Source of the DNA: Neckera pumila
Taxonomy: Eukaryota > Streptophyta > Bryopsida > Hypnales > Neckeraceae
Direction: 5' to 3'
DNA: 64,000 nt
NCBI GenBank assembly: GCA_963969595.1
Contig: OZ018415.1
Coordinates: forward strand, 8,556,001 to 8,620,000
In this document: positions 1 through 10,800 of the stretch, one piece after another
Layout of the letters: each line of letters opens with the position of its first letter
How positions within the stretch are numbered: the first letter of the stretch is position 1
Made by a program: the position numbers and the translations under genes
The notes under the pieces: model-generated
Told to the model about the DNA's origin: nothing
Databases searched by the model: none
The model's input: the letters and a program-made list of their open reading frames with translations, nothing else

Positions 1-941
1 TTGCAAATTTTATCATGCGTCACAAATAAAATGTTCTTGCATTTTCCCAGGGATAAAACATCGGGCCGAGGTTGAAGGACTTAAAATTCTTGTGCCACAC
101 TAAAATTCTTCAATAACTTCCAATGTTAGGACAATTTTCCACATTGAAAACTCAAGTGCATGCTTTTGGTAGGAAATTCATCTCCATGCTTCCAAAGGTG
201 GAGACTCATCTTCCCAAGATGGCCTTTGAATTTCCTACAGAGGAGACTCCTTTTTAGGATTCATGGTTGTGAGGCGTACTAAGCTCATCTTTACACTTCC
301 AACAATGAATATTCATCTTTTGATTAGAAAGCAAAGACTATGCACCTTTAAAATACCCTGCGGTCCTATTGGTCTTCCCATTCCAGCATTGAATATTTTG
401 CCTCCCTAACACTAGATGACCATGCAAGTTTCGGGAAACTAACTAAAAAAGAAATGCAAATTCAGAAAATTGACTACTTAAGAAGAATTCCCATCTATTT
501 CATTTTGTGCAAACCAAAACATTGATCTATATTTCATTTAGCAGAAATATTTAGACCTTTGTGAAGATGTTCCAATTGAAGTTGTGAAATGACCATTCTT
601 GCAGGGCTGGAAGGCGGTTATGGATGGGAACGGCCAGGGAGGACTGATCCCTCTATTGCCCTATCAAAGGGTAAATGTAAAAATTGTCCCCTATTTTGTG
701 TCGCTTAAATTTTGTATTTCTTCATGTCTCCTAACTAATTCGGGGCCTCTGATTGCAAATATGAATTTAGAAATTGAAAATTTTATCAAATGTGGCAAAT
801 AAAGTTTTTTAGTGTTTTATGCAAGGGTATAACTCAGGGCAATACAGGGGTCAATTCTCCTTGGCCGGATGGCCATATGGGAACTGGTCCAACTCAAGCC
901 ACTTTTCCATTTTGTAAGCCCACCACAGGTGGTTTCCCATG
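1..941. repeat. Unclassified repetitive DNA with a diverged internal duplication
   Basis: No gene is seen. Bases 3-90 and 780-870 are diverged copies of one another: both run from an atttTATCA.tg..caaataaa core to a gggataa or gggtataa step. This suggests an old dispersed repeat whose borders are unclear. Open frames here are short and lack family features. Confidence 0.35.
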
Positions 942-1874
942 TTAACCCCTAAAGGACCAACATGTGTTATTTGGCCGTATAGAAATTTTGGGCAAGTACG
1001 TGTGACTAGAGATATCCATATTTTAGGCTGAAATTTTAATAGAAGGTGGGGGCGAGGAATATCTTCATGTGTACCAAGTTTCATGACATTTCAAAATACG
1101 AGTCAAAAGTTGTAACCTGATATGTTACTTTTTTTCATAACCGGGCAGTTTGGGCAGATCAGAAAAAATCATTTTTTCCGGAATTATTTTTTTGAAATTG
1201 GTTCTCTACATTTATATATACTTAAAAAGCTTTGAGTCACTCCATTTTAATCAATGAGTCAAAAGTTATGAGGGTTTTTGGTTTGCGGGCAGTTATAGAT
1301 TCTCTACTCTAAAAAAAACTTTAAAGTCGTTTTCTTTAACTCAATTTTCAATATTTTTGGAAAAAAATAAAATCCTAGGATGTAGATTGATTATTACAAC
1401 ATTACAACCGTTGGGATTGGCATTTTTTAATTCCATGATTAAATTTTTAACAATTTAGTATTTTGAGTCATTTTTTACTTCTTTCTACTTGCTATTTTTT
1501 TCCTATATGTTGTACAATCCCAAATGATGTGAAATTTTTCATGCATATAGACAACTTGTTTAGGAAACTGAATTCAAAGAAGCACCACCTTTATCGGCAT
1601 TTTTTCATTGAAAAGTGAGCTTGCAAAGTGCAGCTGCCCGGTTTTTCGCAGAATTGAAAAAATGGTTTTCAAGACTTTGAATGCTTATATCTTTTGATCC
1701 ACACAGTGGAATTTTCTGGAATTTTTACCACATGTTTTCAAAATATCATACTACAAGATCCTACGGTTACATGTGTCAAAAATTGTTTTTTTCCAAAAAT
1801 TTGGTAGTTGTATTAGAAATGGCAGTTTTGGAGTGTTTTTGGTGATTACATAGTCATGAAACTTTAGGGGTTAA
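942..1874. mobile_element. TTAA-flanked piggyBac-like MITE, subfamily B copy
   Basis: The element is bounded by TTAA at 942-945 and 1871-1874. Its termini read CCCCTAAAGGACC on the left and the diverged inverse ctttagggg on the right. Internal phrases (gggcagatcag, tcactccattttaatcaatg) match the palindromic element at 18438. The right third resembles the other subfamily (aatggcagttttggagtg), so the copy may be chimeric. It encodes no transposase. Confidence 0.7.
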
Positions 1875-2214
1875 TATTTTTAGTGATAGAGTGGAGATGC
1901 TCTTAGAGCGGTAAAGTCAAATTAGTTAAAGCTAATATTGAAGGGGAGAACTGATAATTAATATGGATTAAGTGGCGGGTGATTAAAAAATAATTTAGGT
2001 TCAATTAGAAAATAATGAAGTTTAATTAGCTAATTAAGTAAGTTTAAAAAGAAAATGAACTTCAAACTAAACTGTGGAAGCTTCAGTTCAGTGTTGTTTA
2101 GAGGCCAATTTGAGAATAGTAAGGTAAGGATCACATACCCAACCAGGGATCAATCCCCGACCTAGAGGTGCCCCTATTTGTAATCACGGCTTAGAACATG
2201 TTTTTTCTTCTTTT

Positions 2215-3405
2215 TTAACCCCTAAAGGACCGAGGCCCTTTCTTTGCCAAAAAACACTCAAAACTGCCATTCCTATAGCAAAAAGTAAAAAAAATTGAAT
2301 TTTTTTTTTTCACATCTAATCGGTAGGATCTTATAGCTAACTAGTATGAAAGTGTATGGTAAGAATTCAGAATTTTTGACCACACAAATTGCAAGATACC
2401 TGAGGTTAAAGTGGAAAAAACAATTTTTTTGGCACATTGCGGGACTAGATTTTTTGACTTTGAACAATTTTAACTTAAAATTTTTGCACTACAGAGTATT
2501 GAACTTTAAACCTTTGTAGTGGAGAATTGAGTTCAGAGTCTAGGAAAAAAAAAATTCACAAAAACTCAATTATCATTCTTTAAAAAATTGTTAAGTAGAA
2601 GTAGATAGAAGATAGAAGAAAATCTAAAATATTCATATATTTTAGATGGAATTAAAATGCACTTACTCCAATGGTGAGATTGTTCTAGCAAATAAAATAA
2701 ACCATGCAAAAAAAGAAAATTAAAACTTTGCAAAATTGCATTTAGAAATGCATCCTAGAAGTTATTTTTTTCAAAAAAATGCGGCCCAAAAGTGGGCCTG
2801 TGAGTTCTATACAAAACTGTGGAGTTAGAGAAAAAAATCTTGGCTATGCTGACGTGGCACTATTGGTGCCACATCAGCCCACGTTAGCCTATGTCAGCAT
2901 ATCCGATATATATATATTTTTTTAATTTTTTTTTAGTTTTAAAGTTTTTTTGTTTTTTTTTTGTTTTTTTTTTCTGTATTTGCACCGCGGGGGGTGCCGA
3001 AAATTAGAAGTTAACGGCCCATTCTAGGGTTCAAATTTTTCCTAATGAATTGCCCAAAAAACAAGAATGTCTATAACTTTCTCATCACAAATCCAAATGA
3101 AATGAATAAAAGCCAACCTTTACAAATAGAAAAAAATATAATCTATGAAATATTGAAAAAAAAATTCAAATTTTTGTCCTTTTTTTTTTGTTGCCCGAGC
3201 TGCCCGCTGTCCCTTTTTTGAGCTTATTTAGTCATAACTGTTTTTCCCGAGCACCAATTGTGAAAAAAATTATATTCCCACAAAGCTTATCAATTATTCT
3301 ATCTTCAAAAAGAGTTTCAGAAAATCATGACAAAGTTTTAGCCCGTAGGTACTTGCCCGAAAACACATTTGTCCCCTGAACAGACAATGGTCCTTTAAGG
3401 GTTAA
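2215..3405 (+). mobile_element. TTAA-flanked piggyBac-like MITE, subfamily A, with internal insertion
   Basis: TTAA lies at 2215-2218 and 3402-3405, with terminal CCCCTAAAGGACCGAGGCCC on the left and ggtcctttaaggg on the right. At 1191 bp it is about 260 bp longer than its relatives. The excess lies near 2780-3045 and contains a GC-rich hairpin (gctgacgtggcac / gtgccacatcagc) and gcaccgcggggggtgc. The rest aligns by eye with the copies at 4524, 15759, 23785 and 33975. Confidence 0.75.
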
Positions 3406-3439
3406 GATTGGGACTTATAAGATTATAACATATGTCCTA

Positions 3440-3700
3440 AAGTATGCAAAAAGTAGCAAGAAAAAAAGAAGCATGAAGTTAATTTTTGAGTGATCGGGAC
3501 TGGAAGACTCTAGTGATTGAGTTTGTGTTCAGAACACTTTTTGGCTCCCAAAATTCACAGTAACTCCAATTTTGGGAATAAAATTACGAAAAAATTTCAA
3601 TCCCAATATTTCTTATCTTACTATATGGGGGAAAATTTTCATCACTCAATTCGCTCATCATCTATTCCAAAATCCCTTAAGTAATCGGGTGTGGGATCCT
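3440..3700. repeat. Dispersed repeat shared with 24840-25070
   Basis: Both stretches carry tttttggctcccaaaattca, followed by agtaa, a gggaa.aaaatt segment and aaaatttcatcac-like text in the same order. An inverted fragment (gaattttggaagccaaa) lies at 26410-26430. No termini or coding content are visible. Confidence 0.4.
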
Positions 3701-4019
3701 TAGTGACAGTGCCCTAAGTGAAAGCTAGATTCGGCATAATTGAAGTCGTTTTTGGAAAAAAGATATCACATATCATCTTGTGAATGGTGTAAAGTGATAT
3801 GGACCCCTAAGAATCTGACATAGAAATTTTTCACATTCAATGATTTTGTTGCTCTATAGGATATAATGGAAGAATGGTTGCATGAATTTGTTTTTTAGGC
3901 ATGCATTACGGAAGTGGTTTAGGGTTTAGGCATTACCCGCACATTTAAAGTTTTCCAAATATCAATGATTACTTCACTGCTCAGAAGCCAAGTGGTTATT
4001 GAATGACCAATTGAAAATT

Positions 4020-4527
4020 GCAATAGGTTCCTATAAAATCAATTTCAAATTTATCTTTTTGAAAGTTTGACACAAGGTGTAGACATATCCCGCCTTGTCG
4101 GTTCTATAAAAAAAATTCCACTTGGTTGCCCAAATAAATCAAAAGTTATGTTGCCCAAAGTTTTTCAAACAAGGTGGATAGCTTTAGGCAATATGTACAA
4201 AATTCATCTTCTACCATTTGGTAGGTGTATAACTAACATCACATAGCGCGCAAGTGAAAGAATCCGTATGTAGAGCAAAATCTCATTTTAGGAGTTAAAA
4301 TGTATTGACCTTGTCAAGTAAGGTTGGAAAAAAAAATTCTTCTATCTTCAAATGCTATATTATTTCAAACAACATTGTCAAAATTCTGAAGCTTTTTCCA
4401 TTCAATTCTATTACAAGTTTGTATGGTTGAATTTTTTTAAATCATCTTTTTTTTTTCTCACTTCTCCAAAAGTGGTAGATTTAAACAATGTATGCCACAA
4501 ATGTGCCAAGATCCTTTAGGGATTTAA
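4020..4527. mobile_element. TTAA-ended repeat, subfamily C (right end), left border unclear
   Basis: The right end reads gatcctttagggatttaa, the same type of terminus as the other TTAA elements. The body (tttgacacaaggtgtagaca, ggttggaaaaaaaaattctt) has a diverged counterpart at 44755-45270, which also ends cttggtcctttaggggttaa. The terminal TTAA at 4524-4527 is also the left TTAA of the next element. Confidence 0.5.
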
Positions 4528-5451
4528 CCACTAAAGGATTGAGGCCCTTTTTTTGCCAAAAAACACTCAAAACTGCCATTTCTATAGTAAAAAGTAAAAA
4601 AATTTGAAAAATGTTTTTTTTTCACATCTAATTGTAGGACCTTACACCTAACTAGTATGAGAGTGTGCGGAAAAAATTTCAGAATTTTTGACCGCACAGA
4701 TTGCAAGATATCTGCGTTTAAAGTGAAAAAAATAAGTTAATCAACACATTGCGGGACTAGATTTTTTGATTTTGAACATTTTTAACTTAAAATTTTTGCA
4801 CAAAAGAGATTTAGGCTTTAAATCTTTGTAGTGGAGAATTGAATTGAGAGTCTATGAAAAAAAATATTTAAAAAAAAAATTAATTATTATTCTTTAAAAA
4901 ATTGTTAAGTAGAAGTAGTTACGAGATAGAAGGAAAATCTAAAATACTCATATATTTTAGATGGAATTAAAATTCACTAATTCCAGTGGTGAGATTGTTC
5001 TATCAAGTAATATAAACCATCCAAAAAACAATTTTTTAATTTTTAAAAATTGCATTTAAAAATGCATCCTAGAAGTTATTTTTTTCAAAAAGATGCTCTA
5101 AGTGCCCCCAAAACAAGAATGTCCATAATTTTCTCATAACAAATCCAAATGAAATGAATCAAAGCTTTCCAAATAGAAAAAAATATAATCTATGAGAAAA
5201 AAAATATTAAAAAAAAATTTCAAATTTTTGTCTATTTTTTTTTGTTGCCCACCATCCCCTGTTTTGAGCTTATTTGGTCATAACTTTTGTTCCCAGGCAT
5301 CTGCTGTGAAAAAAATTATATTTCCACAAAGCTTATCAGTTTTTCTATCTTCAAAAAAAGTTTCAAAAAATCAGGACAAAATTTCAGCTCGTAGGTACCT
5401 GCCTGAAATCCCAAATGTCCGTCAAACCGACAATGGTCCTTTAGGGGTTAA
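4524..5451 (+). mobile_element. TTAA-flanked piggyBac-like MITE, subfamily A
   Basis: The termini are TTAA-ccactaaagg and ggtcctttagggg-TTAA (5448-5451). The body follows the subfamily order: ggcccttttttgcc, ccatttctatag, a cttacacctaactagtatgag block, a ttaagtagaagtag block, the gtgagattgttcta block, then ggtacctgcc. Length is 928 bp. Open frames inside are by-products of the shared sequence. Confidence 0.8.
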
Positions 5452-7838
5452 GCAATCATTCTTAAAGTATGAGAGACCTTCATGGCCAAGCAATTCATTT
5501 TTTAATTGGGCCTTGACATCTGGAGGCAATTGCTTTATTAGTGGCATTAAAAAGTTGTAGATGGTGTATAACTTGTAGGGTTTGGTAGGATCAATGTAGA
5601 CAACGATCCAATAAATGCCGTGGAATTTGATGAACTACAAATACGGGCTCATGAACTGGCTCATGCACGGCAAACTATATAAAGTAGCAATGTATCTGTA
5701 GCCCTATCTTTGCAATTGGGTGTGGCACAACAACTTGAATGCGGCATCCATTCATCCAAGTACTAGGAAACAAGCCATCATCTTCTATGCATTAAATCTA
5801 CCTCATTTTCTTTGTAAAGTAGCAAGCCTTCTCACCAATATTGCATGCCATCATCTCATGAAGGAGTGTGGCATCAGAAGAGGGTGCACATTGGTCAACT
5901 TCTTTGCTTAGGGTATGAATGGTATGGTCATACTACTCTTTTATCTTTGCAAGGATGTTGGCAAAAACTTTGACTATGTGTGCTCCATCGCCAAGCCATG
6001 CACTTCTTTTATATTACATTGCTTATCATTTTTGTCCTCAATAACTCAAGTGTCGTAGACTGTTGATTTGGATATAGCTATATGGGGTTGTTGTGTAATC
6101 TTCACATCCTATCTTGGAGTTGAGCAACCAATTGGATATATACTAGAATTTGCTATTTGATCCCTACATTGTGTGACTAGTTTTGTACATTTGAGCTTGA
6201 TGGTAAAACTTCTTTGACAAAATTTAGTTATAATATAGAGATATCTATTTTATAAATTTTGGTCATATGACACCTCACATTGAATTCTTCCTAGATTATA
6301 TTTATGTTAATGGGGTGTTTTTAAATATGAAAGATGTGCACATGGATGTTCCCTATATGTCTACGCAATCAAACTAAAAAAATCATCACCAATTGTTTTC
6401 TATAAAATATTTTGTAAAACCATAAAAATTGACTTTAAAAACTCACCAAATATAGAATTTTGTCTTTTATTATTGAAATTTGGTACGCTTCATTGGGATT
6501 GCATAAGAAGTGAATGTTAATAATACAAGACAAAAATTACTAATTCTATTCTATACTATGCAACAAAAAAATTGAATGGCACAATAGGCAATTTGTAAAT
6601 GAACTATAACTTCACTGTACAATTGGGTACAACACAAAATTGTGCAGCCTGGTGAGATTTGGTGTTTGGGAGGCCGATGTATGCTAAAAAATGAATGGAA
6701 TTTCAAAAAGTAAATTTGCGTTGGAATCACACTTATGTCTATTTTATCATCATTGCAAATACACATCTGTAATTAAAAATCATACAAAAAGTTTGATGTT
6801 TTTTATGCACTATCTACCATCTAGTATTGCCACCATTTGTGAAAATTACAACTAGTATTTAATGGTCCATATTAGAAATGAGCCTTCACAATTGCTTTAG
6901 AGATACTTAATCTCATACCACTTGAATTACTTGTATGATTTCTTTCTTCTTCTTCACCTAAATGTAAAAAAACTGTGACTATCTTCCAAAGAATCTCTAT
7001 GAAATGGTAGATGTTGTATAAAAGGAATCCAAATTGTTATATTGTTTTCAATTATTCACATTTCACTTGTTGTGAATTTGAACTGCACTTCATTGCGGTT
7101 CCAACACAGTTTGCAGTTTCAAAATCGGATCATTTTTTAGCATGCTAGAGCTTCTTGAAGTTGATGAGCTTTCTAGTGAAAACGGACTTGAAAAATTTGT
7201 AAGATTTCTGTACCCGACTGGTACATCTTTTTAGTTCCTCTACCAAAAACAATCCTGCCTTTAAAGAAAACACTCAGGAAGAACGACGAAGAGCTTCCGA
7301 TCCAAGCCATGCAACGTCCAATCTCGTCAATCCCAATTCAGTAAATTGGGGAGGCTCAGTCCCTTACAATTTGAAAAAGAGAGTATCGTGTAAAGTACGT
7401 GCTTCTGAGCAACATTCTCTTACCCTACGATAATCCATTTGAAAACAGTCGCATAAATTTTCACATGGTCACATAAAGAGTTCACTAACAATCTTTCGAT
7501 TGAATCTGAACAAGGGCATTGACTTAACATTACACCACTCACATCCCGATTATTTACACTTGCAAAATGAAGGATGATTCTGCAGGATATGAGAAACAAA
7601 ACCTTTCACCTAAATTTTCCAGCCGATGTTTGACCTTCTGTATATGGGTAGCCTTCGGCTGAATACCTCTCGATTTTCTCTGAAAACCTGGTTAGATGAC
7701 AAAAAAACAGAAGACGCACGGGTCCCTCACTAACTCTTACTCCACAAAATCGACGGCTCTAAGCACAAGCGTTAATTGTGGACTTCAACTTTGTGAGCTC
7801 TATAGCTTCGTGTCTGTATAAATTGAAATATGTTGTAT
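5452..7838. other. Intergenic DNA downstream of the Rab3GAP-type gene
   Basis: I see no gene. Bases 5570-5930 are less AT-rich than the rest and may be decayed coding sequence of an element, but no motif supports a named family. From about 7050 towards 7838 the composition becomes more gene-like; the stretch next to the stop at 7839 is expected to hold the 3' UTR of the minus-strand gene. Confidence 0.4.
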
Positions 7839-10800
7839 CTAAACGAAAGTCCACTCCCCTGAAACAGTTGGGGCCGGCCTCCTGTCCTCGTCAACAGGGA
7901 AAGATCTCAAATGCTTTTTCTCGAACAGGGAGGATTTGACTTCGAAGATCCGAGAGAACATATGCCCGAAGTCTGCCTTGAGAAACTGCTGAGCCTGATG
8001 ATGATCTATCGACTTCCGTAAAATGATCTTCTCGGCGTCCAAGAAAGGAATTGGCTCTGGCAAATCATACTTGTCACAAATAACAACTGGAGCAACAGTT
8101 GGTTCAGGGATCATTGACGCCGCCTCTGCGGGTTCATCGCATGGTGGGGAATGGATAGTGGTCTCCATGATTTCATAGACCTGCACCAATGGTTGCCCGC
8201 ATATCAATTTAGTTCCAAACCACATGTAAAAAGATGTGCAACAAATTTCAGGAATTAAGAGATTTAGAAAAAAACTCATAAGCACATTTCGACGAGTCTG
8301 TTACAGATTCCTTCAATATGAAACCCATATTCACAACACCCAAAAAACAAATTCGCAATATGAAATTACCTCACAAAGACGTTCAAGTTTCGAAGCGCTC
8401 ATCCCCCGACCACAAGTATTCACTACATACTCAGTGCATTCCCTTAAACATTTTGCAAATGCCTCTGTTTTGGCTACAGGAGCGGCCTCTGCAATGGCAA
8501 AGCCTGCACTGAGCTGTCATAGCAAAAGGAACATGAAGTGAGTCACAATCAAGTCTCTTGGAAATCAAATTTCTAGGCTACATTCAAGTGACATCGAGTG
8601 CAAATGAACCGAAGAACAGCTATTCAGAATGTCATAACGATGTATCAATTAAAAAACTTCATAGGAAAGACAACCGTAGACTAAAAAAATTGTGAACATA
8701 CCGCAGCCAGAAAGAGCTGCTCAAAAAGATCCGATGGAGCCACACCTTCCAGTACATCAAGGGTGCTTTCCCTGGCAGATGCAAGTTTAACGTCATTATC
8801 TTTTCATCTCTTGTCAAGAGGGGCAATCCAAATCCCTAATCATGAAATCTAACGCAGCAACGGCGAAGACATTAGAGCGGCAGGCCTGAATCTATTAACC
8901 CCCAAGTGCCCAAACTAGAAAAAGAAAAGGAAGCAAAATAATTATTTATAGTAACTTTCAGAACATATATTATTTTTCAAAATTCTAGGGTACGAATTCC
9001 TCTTTCTATTGTTGCTAACTTCCTCGGGGCTTCCAAAAATGATGTCTTTCAACTCCTATGGATGTGGAAACGGATACTTCTAGCCACTCAACGACAGATC
9101 AGATAGATAAACTAGCAAACTTCCGGGTAGGAACTTACCCAGCAAGCTCCTCATCAAACAATGGAGATTGCTTGAGGGCCGGCACTGGTCGTGAAGACGC
9201 CCACAGTTCTTGCCACAAGTTCCCTGGTTTCCCATTTAAACATATTGTTTCCCATTAAAATCCGCAAGACTACATTCATTTCAGGACGACATGCATCGTC
9301 GAGTAGGCAGACTTTGAAGCCAAGACTGGCTGGGCCTGAGACTCTACACAAAGTCACCAGATACAAACTCTGAGAGTGAAAATAACCAAGTTAGAGCAAA
9401 AGTTTGTTGGACGGCAAGATTACCACATAGCCATGCATAGAGTTAACATTTGCCTCAGTTCAATAAAGCTTATTGAAAATGATCAAGCATGGACTTACAC
9501 CTACCTTGGCTCTGCATCCGTGCACTGAGGTAGCCTCGGACAGCAGCATCCTCCCCGGCATTTTCCGCGCTCCTTTGGAACATAAGGCCAGACCCTGGTT
9601 CTTCTCTCCAGTCCAATGGAGAGTACCAGCGCACAAAGTCTTCCAAAATGCATCCAGGATTGGCGGCCTGTGTCACCAAACATTTACCCTGATTAAATAA
9701 AAAAAAGACACTAATCTTCTAATTTCACCCAAGATGTCATCACCCATAATACGGTAAATAAAAATCTCAATTAAGAAATTACAAGAAAAAAATTACTTGT
9801 ATGCGATCCAACCATTAGAAATCTTGAAACCTCCGCAAACTGTCAAGAACCCAAGTACAGGAATGTTTATGTATTTGATGGTTACCTTGAAAGCTTGCAT
9901 GTCAGATAGGAGCTGTGAGCAGCCAGCACCAACACTGCACCACACGCAGAATCGAGAGGTTATAAAACTGCAGATCCTTTTTATCACACCATAACTTGAT
10001 GTACAATACATGCATTTCAAATGGAAAATTTTAAATAGATCTCATTTAGCATCGTTTCTTCTAATCACCTTCTAGTGCGAAGAATAAGCTCCTCAGTCTC
10101 CCTTATAGCATCCTCTGTCATGATAGGGTTATCCTGCAGAAGAACAGCATCATGAGTCAAAAATATTGTGACGTAGATACACTTTTCTTGTACTTTATTT
10201 TTTCCCTCTGTGAACAAGCGGAAAATCAGCAGTTTGTATCATTAAGGTGAGAGTCCAGAGAAAAGAGATGCCTTACTTGAGTAATGGGTGAGTAGATTGG
10301 TTCTCTGGTCTCCAACATTAAAAGGTCAGCTGCTGGACTATCCGCTCCAAGTCTAAGAACACTTTCACCACTCTTTATTTTAGCGTAGACTAGCACAGGA
10401 GGATCTCCATTTAAATATCTCAGGGGTGCCGCGAGCTTGTCATTACCCTGTGGAGAAGAACCATCTTCACAAGCTACGTATGAACTCAGATTTTCAAGCG
10501 AAGCCAGATCTACAACCCGCCTCTTGCGCCTCGCAATACAACAATTTATCAATTGCAATTGCTGGTGAAGTAGACAGTAACGCAGATCAGGGTTTGCATC
10601 AATCGGCATGCGAGATATCGGCTGTCCTTCTTTCCACCGACGGCGCAACTGCATGCAAAGGTCAGTTAAGATTGCAAAAAATCCTTTGTAACTCGACAAA
10701 ACATCAAGAAAAGAAAGAGAGAGTCTATACCCAATTTAAAGTACTAAGCTGCTAGTTTAGGTTAGTACTCGAGAATAATTGGAACGCGGGACACATGACA

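Noticed and set aside
5570..5930. Possible decayed retrotransposon coding sequence
   Set aside because: Composition differs from the flanks, but no reverse transcriptase, integrase or protease motif could be read in any frame.
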